64,000 nucleotides of DNA from Dama dama (GCF_033118175.1 NC_083710.1:40145501-40209500), one strand, 5' to 3'. Counted from the stretch's first letter, positions 22,050-34,900 are shown. Translations and numbers: made by a program. Notes: a model not told the origin generated them from the sequence alone.

Positions 22050-23515
22050 TTAGTTCTCAGCTGTCAGCATCCTTTCCCCTGCTGTGAGTCACAGCCCATA
22101 TCCACCTCCTTATGTGGGATGGGGATGGTCTCTGCACCTGCTGTGGGGACAGCTCAGACTAATCTGATCCTACTCTTGCATGTTCTTGCCACCAATGTCC
22201 ACAGTTGCCAGAGCTAGGGCACTTTCTTCTGTGGGAAGACTCACTGTCCTTTTATATATTCCGTAGACATAGAGTCTACCTAGTCAATCATGTGGATTTA
22301 ATCTGCAGCTTGTACAGTTGGCAGAAAAGTTTTCAATCCTCTTCCTTAGTCCCTCTGCTACCCTGGAGCTCAGCTGTGGTTTTATCCTCAACTCTGCATG
22401 TGAATCATACACAGAAGTTTACTCCTGAGATTTCCCTGGAATTCATGGGTCTTCTCCAGTGAGAACCAGGCTTGGAAGTGGTGTGATGGCTTGGATTGCA
22501 AAGACCCTAGCTATGCTAGATGCACAAGGAAGCTGGAGGCCTTGGGTGCAGGGGAAGTGGCACTATTCGGGTTTCTTCCTAGCCTCCGGTAGCTCTTTCC
22601 AAATGAGGACTGAGCATGCCACCCTGCTTGTGGTGGTGTGGCAGCTTGGATTATAGCGATGCTGGCAGCACTGGGTGCACAGTGAAGCTAATGGCCACTG
22701 GTACAGAAAAAAATGGCACTATTAGAATTCTTCTATATTCTCTGGCAGCTGTCATTCAAAGGGTTTCCCTGGTTGTCCTTTTCTATTCCTCAGCACAGCA
22801 GATACTCAAAGGCCCTTATCTACGGATGGCTTCCTTCTCTACTGCTTGATGCAACAGGCATGCAAAGGCCACATCTCCAGAGTCTTTCTCTGTTGATCGG
22901 GGCCCAGCCCCAGTGCATGAGGAGAGGCTATATTGATGGTTCCACCTCTCGTGTGTGACTGAGCAGTAATGCCCTGCCTCCATACCTGCTCAGTTTCCCT
23001 CCAAGAGCATTCCCTGTTGTGATCTTCCTTCCATTCTCTCAGACTGTCTCCTCATAGTCAACAATGGTCCTTGCCCTGTGACTGTGCTCCAGTTTCTATG
23101 CTCCAGCCCCCAGATGCTGCACTTTCTGATGGACTTGCATCCCAGTCGTGGATGTGTAAGGCTGCAGCACAGATTATCTGTGTAGTTCTCACTCCATTCA
23201 GACTGTCATGGATCAGCTGCTTCATTCTCTGACAGCCTCAAATGCTTCCCCTCTGTCCCAATCAATTGTCCCAATGTCAGGATCTCACTCCTTCTCAAAT
23301 CCTCTACCCCCCTCCAGGTGCAGGTCAGGTTCCCACTCACTCTTCTACTCTTTTTCCCTTCCTTCTTTCATCCTACTGAGTTTTGCATGGATCTACTCTC
23401 ATCTGGTGCTCTATGAGAACTTCTGCACCTGAGGATATATTCCTGATGCATCTGTGGAGAGAGATGTACTCCACTTTCACCTATTCCTCTGCCATTTTGT
23501 ATCTCCCATTGACAT
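22050..23515 (-). mobile_element. Probable L1 5' UTR in antisense (uncertain)
   Basis: A 1.4-kb stretch with higher GC than its surroundings and no credible gene. It ends at 23494-23510 with CTCTGCCATTTTGTATCTCC. Read on the minus strand this resembles the start of mammalian L1 5' UTRs (a GGC...AAGATGGCGGAG-type start). The same kind of end occurs at 55960-55975, where ORF1-like antisense sequence precedes it. Open frames here are probably chance. It could instead be an LTR or a unique region. Confidence 0.42.
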
Positions 23516-23533
23516 TTTTTTTTTTTTTAAAGA

Positions 23534-24160
23534 AGACATAGACATGGCCAATAGGTACATGAAAAGATGTTCAACATCACTAATTATTTATGAGGAAAAT
23601 GTACATCAAAACCACCATGAGATATCACATTTCTTTTAAAATGGCTTTTATTTTTAAAAAAGCATGACAAGTGTTTGTGAAGCTGAGGAGAAAAAGAGAA
23701 TCTTCATGGATTGCTGGTGAGAATGTAAATTGATATAGTCATCTTGGAAAACAGTATGAAGATTATTCAAAAAAAATTAGAAATAGAACTGTAATATGTT
23801 CCAGGTATCCCACTTCAGGGTATTTATCCAAAATTATTTTAAATAATTTAAAAAGATACAGACCTGCTATGTTCACTGCATGGCTCAGTCATTGAGGAGT
23901 CCACCTACAATGAGGGAGACCTGGGTTTGATCCCTGGGTTGGGAAGATCTCCCAGAGGAGGGCATGACGATACACTCCAGTATTCTTGCCTGGAGAATCT
24001 CATGGACAGAAGAGCCTGGCAGGCTAGAGTCCTTTGAATCATACAGAGTCAGACATGACTGAAATGACTAGTACACATGTTCACTGAAGCATTATCTAGA
24101 TATAGAAACAATATAAGTGTCCATCAATGGCTAAATAGAAAGAAAAAGATACAGTGTAAA
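23534..24160 (+). mobile_element. Old L1 ORF2 C-terminal fragment, interrupted by a SINE
   Basis: Sense L1: AAAGAAGACATAGACATGGC (KEDIDMANRYMKRCSTSLI in translation) at 23540-23600, then the GGAAAACAGTATGAAGAT segment near 23745 and the CAGGTATCCCACTTC segment near 23803. Sequence resumes after the SINE with TGTTCACTGAAGCATTAT (24078) to about 24160. No 3' UTR is seen, so the fragment is broken or deleted at its 3' end. Confidence 0.88.
23879..24076 (+). mobile_element. Bov-tA SINE with perfect TSD
   Basis: tRNA-derived head (CATGGCTCAGTCATTGAGGA; B-box-like GGGTTTGATCCC near 23931) and Bov-A body. A 10-bp perfect TSD (ATGTTCACTG) lies at 23869-23878 and 24077-24086, splitting an old L1. Confidence 0.95.
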
Positions 24161-25632
24161 AATATACAGAGAGGTGGAGCCAAGATATTAAAGAGGGAAA
24201 ACTCAGGGTCCCTGTTTCTCCACAACTAGGATACTTACCAGAAGGAGGTGGGGGACCTTTGATAACCAAGCAGATGGGAGGAATCCCTGAACAATGGGTA
24301 GAACATGGCAAGCAGCAAGGTGGGAGGAGATGTGGAGGCTGGACAGGACTAGTGTACCTGAGTGGCAGCTGGGGAAGGGTAGGGGAGTGATTCACACACC
24401 CAGGGAAGTACAGTTACCTCGGAGGAATCAGCAAGGATGGGGAGAGACTCTCAGATTTTGGAGGGTCAGGGGGAACACACTTGGCAATCTCACCCACCCA
24501 CTGGGACTTGAGAAAACTTCTGAGGCCTGGGCCTGGTCCTCTGCACTTTGAGCCACCCTCTGCCAACGTGGGTACTGTGAGCATTAGAGGGAGAAGGAAG
24601 GAGGAAGAATCAAGACAGGGAGACACTCAAGGGAAGGGACTGGAGGAAGATCCTGGCACTCCCCTGACCAGTCTGCCTAGAGAGTCTCCTGAGGTTCTAG
24701 ACCATGTCCTTTGCACCTCACAGCCAGAGACACACCTGAGGTCACTTCTGGGATGGACTGAGCTTGGCCCCTGCACCCATGCCCACCGGGTCTTTTAAGA
24801 GCAGCTTGGGTCCTGTACCTAACCCATATCTGTGTCTAAGCCCCACACCTAAGCCCTACCTCACTTAAGCCCCAGCCAACAATGCCAAGGTTTTCTTTGC
24901 CTTTTTTTCTTTTTTGTTGTTTTGTTTTCTTGATTTATTTTTTTTTTTAATTTTTGTTTGTTTGTTTTGTTATTTTTGTTCTTTGCTATTGGACTGTGGA
25001 TTTACCCTCCAGAGCTTCTTTCATATTTTGATGACACTTTTTTTTTGGTACTAGATCATTTAGTTCCTTACATTTATTTTATTATTATCTTTTGCTATTG
25101 TTCTGCTTTCTTTTTTTTTCCTTCTGTGCCTTGCAGCTTAAGATATTTAAGTTCACAGGCCAGATATTGGGTCTCAGCTTCTGTGGTGAGAGTGTTGAGT
25201 CCAAAATACTAGATAAACAGGGAAGCTCAGGCCTCAGATAATATTAATCAGGGTGAAGTATCACAGAGGTTCACATCTCAGCACCAAGAACTGACTCAGC
25301 CCAACTGCATGCAAGCTCCACTGTTGGAAACCTCAGGCCAAACAACTAGTAAAACAGGAATACGGTTCCACCACTCAAAAAAAAAAAAAAAGGAGATGAC
25401 AAAAAAGTATGTTACAGATAAAGGAACAAGGTAAAAACCTAAAAGATCAAATAAATGAAGAGGTAACATAGGTAACATATCTGAAAAAGAATTTGCAGTA
25501 GTAATGGTAAAGATGTTCTAAAATCTTGACTAGAATTAAAAAAAAAAGAAACAATATTATTTAGAAGAACTAAAGAATAAACAATGATGAACTACAAAAT
25601 AATTGAAAGTAAAAGTACTGTAGAAGGAATCA

Positions 25633-25845
25633 GGGCTTCCTTGGTGGCTCAGTGGTAAAGATTCTGTTTGCAATGCAGGATACATGGGTTCGATCCATGG
25701 GTCAGGAAGATCCCCTTGAGAAGGAAATGACAACTCATTCCAGTATTCTTGCATGGGAAATCCCATGAACAGAAGAGCCTAGAGAGCTACACTCCATGGG
25801 GTCACTAAAGGGTCAGACATGACCTAGTGTTTAAACAACAGCTAA
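25633..25845 (+). mobile_element. Bov-tA SINE with TSD
   Basis: Complete head and body: GGCTTCCTTGGTGGCTCAG, GGGTTCGATCC (B box, near 25687), then the CATTCCAGTATTCTTGC segment. An 11-bp perfect TSD (AGAAGGAATCA) lies at 25622-25632 and 25846-25856, inside the ORF1 region of the older L1. Confidence 0.95.
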
Positions 25846-26588
25846 AGAAGGAATCAACAGAATAAATAAGGCAGAAAAACTGATAAGTGAATTGGATAAG
25901 TGAATTGGACAGAAACAGCTGAAGAGCTGAATAAAGAAAAAAGAATAAAAAGAATTGAGGAGCATATCAGAGTGCTGGGACAATATTAAGTGCACCACTA
26001 TTTGAATTATCAGGGTCCCAGAAGAAGAGAAAGATAAAAGGTTTGAGAAAACATTTAAAGAGATTATAGTTGAAAATGTCCCTAACATGGGAAAGGAAAT
26101 AGTCACCCAAGTTTAGGAAGCACATAGAGTCCTATGCACTATAAATTTTAGGGGAAACGTACCAAGGTACATATCAAACAAAAATTAAATAGAAAGAAAA
26201 AAATTCAAAACAGCAAGGGAAAGGCTAAAGATAACATACAAGGGAATTCCCATAAGGCTCTCAGTTATTTTTTCAGCAGAAATTCTGCAGAGCAGAAGGG
26301 CTTGACTTAGTTAAAGTGATGAAAGGGGAAAAAAAAGACAAAAACAGACAAACTTACAAGTACGATTACACTACCCTGCAAGGATCTCATTCAGATTTGA
26401 TGGTGAAATAAAAATCTTTGCAGATAACCATAAGCAAAGAGAATTCAGAAGCACCAACCAGTCTTACAACAATGCTAAACGAACTTCCCTAGGCAGAAAA
26501 CATAAGAAAAGAAAAATTTATACAAGAACAAACCCAAAATAATTAAAAAAATGGCAAGAGGACCATGAGCATTCTGGCTAAGCCACAT

Positions 26589-26645
26589 CAGTGGCTCAAA
26601 ATATGTTTGTCATCTTTGTGACCCAGTGGCGCAAAATATGTTTGT
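26589..26645. repeat. 22-bp near-perfect direct repeat, period 35
   Basis: CAGTGGCTCAAAATATGTTT(GT) at 26589-26610 recurs at 26624-26645 with one mismatch. It lies in the ORF1-ORF2 interval of the old L1. Confidence 0.85.
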
Positions 26646-26647
26646 AT

Positions 26648-26651
<4 letters not shown>

Positions 26652-26684
<33 letters not shown>
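26652..26684. repeat. (CA)n microsatellite
   Basis: About 16 uninterrupted AC units; likely polymorphic. Confidence 0.97.
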
Positions 26685-26687
<3 letters not shown>

Positions 26688-27508
26688 GTATACACAGACA
26701 TGTATATATTACCATAAGTGAAAATGGATTAAATACCCCTACCAAAATACACAGACTGGTTGAGTGGATACAAAAGAAAAACAAACTCGCATATGCTTTG
26801 TAAAAGAGGCCCACATAAACCTAAAGATGCATACAGACTGAAAGTGAGGGGATATAAAAAGATATTCCATGCAGGTGGAAATAAAACAGAAGCTGACAAA
26901 ATAGACTTTTAAATAAGAACTGTTATAAGGCATAAGGAAAGATACTACATAACAATCAAAGGATCAATCCAAGAAAAAGACATAACAATTATAAATATTT
27001 TTCACCCAATTTAGGAGCACCTTATTACATAAGGCTAATGCTAAGAACCATAAGATGAAAAATTGACAGTAACACAATAGTAGTTGGGGGCATTAATACC
27101 CCACAGACACCAATGGACAGATTATCCAGAAAGAAAATAAATAAGGAAACAAACTTTCAATGAAACAATAGACAAAATAGGTTTAATTGATGTTTATAGG
27201 ACATTCCACATGAAAGTGGCAGAATATACTTCTCATGTGAACATGGAATGTTCTCCAAGATAGCCACACTTTGGGAAATAAACCAAGTCTCAGAAAATTT
27301 AAGAAAATAGAAATTGTATCAAAGATTTTTCTGAAAACAAGGCTAGGAGATTTCAAGTCAGTTACAGGAAATAAAACTGTAAAAACCACAAACACATGGA
27401 GGCTAAACAGGTTGCTGCAAAGTAATAGTGATCACGTCAGAAAATAAAGAGGAGGTAAAAAATACACAGAACAAAATGACAATGAAAACATGATAACCCA
27501 AAACCTGC

Positions 27509-27682
27509 GAATGTGAAAGTGTTAGTCACTCAGTCATGTTTGACTCTTTGGAGCCCTCCAGTCTCCTCTGTCCATGGAATTCTCCAGGCAAGAATATTGG
27601 AGTGGGTTGTCATTTCCTTCTCCAGGGCATCTCCCCAACCCAGGTATCAAACTTGGTTCTACTGCATTGCAGGCAGATTTTT
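27509..27682 (-). mobile_element. Bov-tA SINE, antisense
   Basis: Antisense tail and body (AGTCACTCAGTCATG, then GAATTCTCCAGGCAAGAATA, GGGTTGTCATTTCCTTCTCC) and antisense head (CATTGCAGGCAGATT). It interrupts the L1 endonuclease region, which resumes at about 27683. Confidence 0.92.
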
Positions 27683-27792
27683 TTTATTGATGGGATGCAG
27701 CAAACTCAGTTCTAAGAGGGAAGTTTATAGCAATTCACTCTTAGTTCAAGAAACAAGAAAAATCTCAAAAAGACAATCTAATGTTATACCTC

Positions 27793-27889
27793 AGAGAAGG
27801 CAATGGCAGCCCACTCCAGTACTCTTGCCTGGAAAATCCCATGGACAGAGGAACCTGGTAGGCTGCAGTCCATGGGGCCACTATGAGTG
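27793..27889 (+). mobile_element. Bov-A-type SINE monomer, partial
   Basis: AGAAGGCAATGGCAGCCCAC through GCAGTCCATGGGGCCAC. The 3' end is cut short where the BovB fragment begins. Confidence 0.9.
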
Positions 27890-28086
27890 GCAATTTGATC
27901 TTCAGTTCCTCTGCCTCTTCAAAGCTCACCTTGTACATCTAGAAATTCTTGCTTCATAAACTTCTAAAATCTAGCTTGAAGGATTTTGAGTGTAACTTTG
28001 ATGGCATGTGAAATGAATGCAACTGTATAGTAGTTTGAACATCCTTTGTCACTGCTCTTCTTTAAGATCGAAACAAAAACTGACCT
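27890..28086 (-). mobile_element. BovB internal RT fragment, antisense
   Basis: Antisense of the BovB region equivalent to 33914-34118 in the copy at 31902-35266: GCAATTTGATCTTCAGTTCC matches the antisense of GGAACCAGAGATCAAATTGC, and it goes on through the antisense of the AATGCTCAAACTAC segment. It has neither BovB end, so it is a rearranged or doubly truncated piece. Confidence 0.85.
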
Positions 28087-28092
28087 TTCATG

Positions 28093-28221
28093 CATGGATG
28101 CTAACTTACTTCAGTCGTGTCCAACTCTGTGCGACCCCATGGACAGCAGCCCACCAGGCTCCTCTGTCCACAGAATTCTCCAGGCAAGAATACTTGAGTG
28201 GGTTGCCATTTCCTTCTCCAA
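28093..28221 (-). mobile_element. Bov-A-type SINE, antisense
   Basis: TTCAGTCGTGTCCAACTCTG, then CTCCAGGCAAGAATACTTG and GGTTGCCATTTCCTTCTCC, the antisense of the standard body. No tRNA head. Confidence 0.93.
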
Positions 28222-28375
28222 AATTTTATGCTAGTGTCCATGATTTGTTTTCATACCTTATTTAAAATTTCGTGTTGTATTTAGCTGCATTGAACAGCTT
28301 CAGTTGCATGTAACAAATTATGGTATTTTTTTTTCTTCAGTTTTATTCTGTTGCAATATTTTCTAATTTTCCTTG

Positions 28376-28930
28376 TTATGGCTTCTTAGATAGACCCATC
28401 ATTTAAAAATGGACACTTAATTTCCAAATACATGGGATTTTAAAATTATCTCTAATATTAATTTTTCACTGTAATACTTTCTTCACTGCAATCACTTTTT
28501 GTGTTTTTTCAGTCTTCTAGCTTTAATGAGGCTTTCAATAGCTAAGTCAAAGATCTCTATTGGTCAGTGTCACATTGCACTTGAAAATATGTGGTTTATT
28601 TTCAAATATATTTTGATATTGTTTTCTAATATAATTCCATGTTGATAAGAGAACAGACTCTGTATGATTTCAATACCTTCAGGCATTGAAATCTTTGCAT
28701 CTAGTTTTATGTCTTTAGATATGTTCCAGTGTCTCCTGGTTTATAGTCCATGAGAACTTGACTAGAACTTGTATCCTGCTATTGGGTGAAAATTGTATAA
28801 ATCTTAATTATGTTGAATTAGTTCATAGTGCTTTTCAGATCTTCTATATCCTTCTGCTTTTTTGTCTATTGATTCTATTAATTTTTGAGTGTTAGATATT
28901 GAAACTCCAACTAAAAATTATAATTTATAT
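28376..28930 (-). mobile_element. Very old L1 ORF2 endonuclease fragment, antisense
   Basis: Antisense text typical of old L1 endonuclease: CTAATATAATTCCATGTTGA, GACTCTGTATGATTTCAAT and TCAGATCTTCTATATCCTTC near 28840. Read on minus it fits the segment around HGTFTKIDHILGHK of ancient L1s. Diverged; ends uncertain. Confidence 0.68.
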
Positions 28931-29425
28931 ACTTAAAAATGGAACTATGTGTAATTTTTAAATGTATTTTCCAAGTTCCCTGTAAATATGTTATCATACT
29001 TTCATAATTTAAAAAATAAAAAAAGTTAAAAAAACTGACTGGAAATACTGACTTCATAGATACTGTGAACAACAAGAAATTAAAGTGGAAATTGATAAAT
29101 TGAGCAGAAATTCTCAAATTAAGTGAGACAATCTGAACTAGGCCAGCTATCTTTGCATATGATTTTGAGCACATGAGACTAGGAATTTTGAATCCAAAAT
29201 AATTGTAATGACTGCTTAAAAAAAATAAAAGCCTGCAAAAACTTCTTAGAAGATAGATTCAGCTGCTAAGAGAGAGAAAGAAAGTGTATTTTTCCAAAAA
29301 CTGAAACTGTAGAATGATTAACAAATTGATTTGTCAATTTCAATTAAATTTTTAAAAAAGTATTGCATTTATCGATAATGCTTAGATTTTTCAAATGGAT
29401 AGAATATACTTTCTGGAGTCTGAAA
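28931..29425. other. Unassigned AT-rich interval
   Basis: Nothing recognised. Confidence 0.55.
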
Positions 29426-29427
29426 GT

Positions 29428-29630
29428 TGTAGTGAAAGTTGCTCAGTTGTGTCAGACTCTTTGCAATCCCATTGGCTATAGCCTATAAGGTTCCTCTGTT
29501 CATGGAATTCTCCAGGCAACAATATTGAAGTGGGTAGCCATTCCATTCTCAAGGGATCTTCCCAACCCAGGGAATGAACCTGGGTCTCCCTCATTGTAGA
29601 CAGATTCTTTAGCATCTGAACCACACAGAA
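29428..29630 (-). mobile_element. Bov-tA SINE, antisense
   Basis: Antisense tail (GAAAGTTGCTCAGTTGTGTC), body (GGAATTCTCCAGGCAACAAT) and head (GAATGAACCTGGGTCTCCC, then CAGATTCTTTAGCATCTGA). Confidence 0.94.
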
Positions 29631-29639
29631 GTACAATTA

Positions 29640-30645
29640 ATATACTATATTCTGTAGATTAGAGGACTATCAACTATGAATATCTTATTAAAGGAAATAT
29701 TTCAGTGATTTTTATCAGCTTCTCACATCAAGCTCAACATAAGATATAGAAGGAAGGTTTTTATTCTTAAAGAGCATTCTGCCCCTCAAATAAGGAGTTT
29801 TATTAAAATAATTTAATGAGTCTGAGTGCTTGGAAATATAGTGTCAGTAAAATTCATTACTTAAGTTTACATGGGTTTTTGAATATAGAACTGAAATTAA
29901 TTTGATCCAACAGGACAAAATATCATCTTTACATATTACTTCATGTAATTTTGTGTTAGCATTAATTAATCTTTTCAAACACATAGCAGTAACATGAAAA
30001 TTTGATTCTCTTTAACTGTAAAAATTGAAGAAGCTTGTGCTTGATGTGTAATTGAATCATTTTAAGCTAAATATAAGTAATAAGATCTTCATTTGATTTT
30101 AAAGCCAAAAAATGAAGCTTAAAATACAAAAAAAAAACCAAAATTGATAGATATGAGTCTCTTGGTTTTATTTTGTTCACTTCATTATATTTTGGTTACA
30201 TAAGAATACAAGTGGCTGACTTAGGATCATCTTCTCTTGAGATGTATCTTTCCACATTGCAAATTAGCAAAACAAACACAAACTCTGCAATATTTAAATC
30301 ATTCAAAATTTTTAAATTCAGATTTTTTATCATTGAGTAAAGAGAATGTTGGTTTATGATATAGATTACATATATGATAAATTAATCACTATACTAATTC
30401 ATGTTATATACTTTCAAATAAAAATTAGCTAATAATGAGTTTTAAATGACTAATCTTGCCTTTTGAAAAATATTATTTTATAAAATAGTTTTCAACAATT
30501 TGGATTTGAGACATTTACTGACAAATGCATTTTCCCCCCCTGTTAGTCCCAGTTGCTTTATACTAGATGCTACAGTCATGAAAGTATTCCATTTCTCTAA
30601 TGTTGTCATCTACTGGTTGTGTACATTCATGTCCCACAAACTGAG
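29640..30645. other. Unassigned AT-rich interval
   Basis: Nothing recognised. Confidence 0.6.
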
Positions 30646-30648
30646 AAC

Positions 30649-30855
30649 TAGGATGTGTCTCAGTCATGTCCCACTCTTTGGGATCCCAAGTATTTTAACC
30701 TGCTAGGCTCCTCTCTCCATGGGATTATCGTGGCAAGAATACTGGAGTGGGTTGCCATTTCCTCATTTAGGAGATGGTCCAGACCCAGGGGTCAAACCAT
30801 GTCTCCTAAATTAGCAGACAGATTTCTTACCACTGAGCTACCTGGGAAGCCCCAC
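30649..30855 (-). mobile_element. Bov-tA SINE, antisense
   Basis: Antisense tail and body (TCTCAGTCATGTCCCACTC, then GGCAAGAATACTGGAGTGGG) and head with antisense B box (GGTCAAACC) and CCACTGAGCTACCTGGGAAG at the 5' end. Confidence 0.95.
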
Positions 30856-30859
30856 TCAT

Positions 30860-31888
30860 GTATAAGAAACACAAAACAACCTCCTGTATGATACTCAGCC
30901 CTTTTTCACATTCATCACAGCATTTCTATTAAAGTTAAATAAATAAAAAAAAAAACAACAACAACCAGTTTGATCGGGTGGTATTTTATTTATTACAGTA
31001 GACTTTCTAGTACCTAAATTAAAAATTGCATTTTTTTCTTTAAGATGTTTAAAACTGTCCTTTTTGTCTCAAATACTTTGCATAGGAAAATCTCCTGATT
31101 TATGTCTATCATGGAAATGAAGTCTGTTTGTTGCAATGAGACACTGACAATTCTCTTAGCAATAGTCTCAGCATCTGCGATAGACACTAAGTTGGTTTTA
31201 CTATATGTAATAGTAGTCAAGTTTGAGCATGTTCATTCACTGTGAGGTCTTTTAATATATCTATATTTGTTTGTTTAATTTGAGTAGAGTTAGCGCAAAC
31301 TAGTATTTGGCAATAATATTATAAAGGGAAAAGAATGAAAACTCATCTGGTTTGAGGACCAGGTAACACAGATATCATATTTATTGACACTAGTTTGGCC
31401 ACACAGTGACAGCACTGTTGTTTTTAAGACTACAGAGGATATATCTGCAGCAACTGATATTCCTTGCATAGAATTCAGACTACTCCTACTCTCCATAAAA
31501 GCCCAGAGATATGTAAAAAAGCCATTCTTTTTTTGCCCCTGCTGTCATAAGGTAGTACTGAACTATCACAAACAGAGTATAGTGAAAAAGTCCAGAAAAA
31601 TTTATGAAAGGATATGCTTTTTGAGTTATAAATAAAAAAACAGGTGTTAGTCACATAAAGTTGGGAGTTGTTGGTTGAGAAAACAGCCTTAACAAAGACA
31701 TAGTTTAAAAAATATAGTATAGGGATTGACATGAGAGTTGATGGGACTGCCAGTGTGAGCAGATGTTGGAATGCAAAGCTTGAAGGCAAGTCTGTTTTAA
31801 GGAAATGAGAGTTTACCCTAGGTAAGATAAGAAATAATTGTAGAATTTTGTCTAGAATGTGACAGAATCAGATTTGTTTTTAAGGCAG
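30860..31888. other. Unassigned interval; short open frames without recognisable motif
   Basis: An A-rich patch lies near 30940-30960. Open frames of about 68 codons on the minus strand (31014-31220 and 31290-31496) show no recognisable domain or homology, and I treat them as chance. Confidence 0.5.
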
Positions 31889-31901
31889 TTAACTCAGTAG
31901 T

Positions 31902-34900
31902 CCAAGGTCAGGGGCAGCGGCTGAGAGGAGCTACCCCATGTACAAGGTAAGGAGCAGCACCTGTGCTTTGCTGGAGCAGGCATGAAGAGATACCCCACGT
32001 CCAAGGTGAGAGAAACCCGAGTAAGACGGTAGGCACTGATAGAGGGCATCAGAGAGCAGACAGAATGAAACCACAATCACAACTCGCTAATCTGATCACA
32101 TGGACCACAGCTTGTCTAACTCAATGAAACTAAGCCATGCTGTGTGGGGCCACCCAAGACGGCCGGGTGATGGTGGAGAAGTCTGACAGAATGTGGGCCA
32201 CTGAGAAGGGAATGACAATACCTCTTCAGTATTCCTGCCTTGAGAACCCCATGAACAGCATGAAAGGGCAAAAAGATAGGACATTGAAAGATGAACTCCC
32301 CAGGTCAGTAGGTGCCCAATATACTACTGGAGATCAGTGGAGAAATAACTCCAGAAAGAATGAAGGGATGCAGTCAAAGCAAAACCCACAGTTGTGGGTG
32401 TGACTGGTGATAGAAGCAAGGTCTGATGCTATAAAGAGCAATATTGCATAGGAACCTGGAATGTTAGGTCCATGAATCAAGGCAAGTTGGAAGTGGTCAA
32501 ACAAGAGATGACAAGAGTGAATATCAACATTCTAGGAATCAGTGAACTAAAATGGACTGGAATGGGTGAATTTAGCTCAGATGACCATTATATCTACTAC
32601 TGTGGGCAGGAATCCCTTAGAAGAAATGGAGTAGCCATCATGGTCAACAAAAGAGCCCAAAATGCAGTACTTTTCAGGCAATCTCAAAAATCACAGAATG
32701 ATCTCTGTTCATTTCCAAGGCAAGCCATTCAATATCACAGTAATCCAGGTCTATGCCTTGACCAGCAATGCTGAAGAAGCTGAAGTTGAACAGTTCTATG
32801 AAGACCTACAAGACCTTTTAGAACTAACACCCAAAAAAGATGTCCTTTTCATTATAGGGGACTGGAATGCAAAAATAGAAAGTCAAGAAACACCTGGAAT
32901 AACAGGCATATTTGGCCTTGGGGTACAGAATGAAGCAGGGCTAATAGAGTTTTGCTAAGACAATGCACTGGTCATAGCAAATACACTCTTCCAACAACAC
33001 TAGAGAAGACTCTACGCATGGACATCACCAGATGGTCAACACCAAAATCAGACTGATTATATTCTTTGCAGCCAAAGATGGAGAAGCTTTATACAGTCAG
33101 CAAAAACAAGACTGGGAGCTGCCTGTGGCTCAGATCATGAACTCCTTATTTCCAATTCAGACTTAAATTGAAGAAAGTGGGGAAAACCACTAGATCATTC
33201 AGGAATGATGTAAATCAAATCACTTATGATTATACAGTGGAAGTGAGAAATAGATTTAAGGGACTAGATTTGATAGAATGCTTAATGAACTATGGACGGA
33301 GGTTTGTGCATTGTATAGGAGACAGGGAGCAAGACCATCCCCAAGAAAAAGAAATGCAAAAAAGCAAAATGGCTGTCTGAGGAGGCCTTACAAATAGCTG
33401 TGAGAAGAAGAGAAGTGAAAAGCAAAGGAGAAAAGGAAAGATATTCCCATTTGAATGTAGAGTTCCAAAGAATAGCAAGAGGAGATAAGAAAGCCTTCCT
33501 CAGTTATCAATGCAAAGAAATAGAGGAAAATAATAGATTGGGAAAGACTAGAGATGGCTTCAAGAAAATTAGAGATACAAAGGGAATATTTCATGCAAAG
33601 ATGGGCTCAATAAAGGACAGAAATGGCAAGGACCTAACAGAAGCAGAAGAGATTAAGGAGAGGTGGCAAGAACACACAGAAATGTATCAAAAAGATCTTC
33701 ACGACCCAGATAATCATGATGGTGTGATCACTCACCTAGAGCCAGACACCCTGGAATGTGAAGTCAAGTGGGCCTTAGGAAGACTTACTATGAACAAAGC
33801 TTATGGAGTTGATGGAATTCCAGTGGAGCTATTTCAAATTCTAAAAGACGATGCTGTGAAAGTGCTGCACTCAATATGTCAGCAAATTTGGAAAACTCTG
33901 CAGTAGCCACAAGACTGGAAAAGGTCAGTATTCATTCCAATCCCAAAGAAAGGCAATGCCAAAGAATGCTCAAACTACTGCATAATTGCTCTCATCTCAC
34001 ACACTAGTAAAGTAATGCTCAAAATTCTCCAAGCCAGGCATCAGCAATATGTGAACTTCAACTTCCAGATGTTCAAGCTGGTTTTAGAAAAGGCAGAGGA
34101 ACCAGAGATCAAATTGCCAACATACGCTGGACCATCGAAAAAGCAAGAGAGTTCCAGAAAAACATCTATTTCTGCTTTTTTGACTACGGTAAAGTCTTTG
34201 ACTGTGTGGATCACAATAAACTGTGGAAAATTCTGAAAGAGATGGGAATACTAGACCACCTGACCTGCCTCTTGAGAAACCTGTATGCAGGTCAGGAAGC
34301 AACAGTTAGAACTGGACATGGAACCACAGACTGGTTCCAAATAGGAAAAGGAGTGTATCAAGGCTGTATATTGTCACCCTGCTTATTTAACTTATATGCA
34401 GAGTACATCATGAGAAATGCTGGGCTGGATGAAGCACAAGCTGGAATCAAGGTTGCAGGGAGAAATGTCAATAACCCCAGAGATGCAGATGACAGCACCC
34501 TTATGGCAGAAACTGAAGAAGAACTAAAAAGCCTCTTGATGAAAGTGAAAGGGAAAAGTGAAAAAGTTGGCTTAAAGCTCAACATTCAGAAAACTAAGAT
34601 CATGGCACCTGGTCCCATCAATTCATTTCAAATAGATGGGGTGACAGTGGAAACAGTTGCTGACTTTACTTTTTTAAGCTCCGAAATTACTGCAGATGGT
34701 GACTGCAGCCATGACATTAAAAGACACTTACTCCTTGGAAGGAAAGTTATGACCAAGCCAGATAGCATATTAAATAGCAGATATATTACTTTGTCAACAA
34801 AGTTCCATCTAGTCAAGGCTATGGTTTTTCCAGTAGTCATGTATGAATGTGAGAGTTGGACTATAAAGAAAGCTGAACTCTGAAGAATGGATGCTTTTGA

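Larger units (their letters stand above)
24171..27790 (+). mobile_element. Old L1, 5' UTR through ORF2 endonuclease, interrupted by SINEs
   Basis: Starts with GAGGTGGAGCCAAGATAT, the usual L1 5' end. Parts in order: a GC-richer 5' UTR (24171 to about 25380); ORF1 remnants (about 25390-26500), with the CATAAGGCTCTCAG and GCCAGAAGGG-like segments of the C-terminal domain near 26250-26300; and the ORF2 endonuclease N-terminus from about 26710 (NGLNTPTKIHRLVEWIQKK in translation) to 27508. It resumes at about 27683-27790. No 3' end is present. ORF1 and ORF2 are full of stops. SINEs at 25633-25845 and 27509-27682 are younger insertions. Confidence 0.82.

Noticed and set aside
22205..23432. Several overlapping plus-strand open frames of 65-85 codons
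   Set aside because: No shared frame, no motif, and the region is probably antisense L1 5' UTR.
24481..24798. 105-codon open frame on plus
   Set aside because: Inside the 5' UTR of an old L1; low-complexity Pro/Glu-rich composition and no known domain.
31014..31220. 68-codon open frame on minus in unique DNA
   Set aside because: Looked slightly protein-like, but I recognise no family, there is no good splice or start context, and chance frames of this size are expected.
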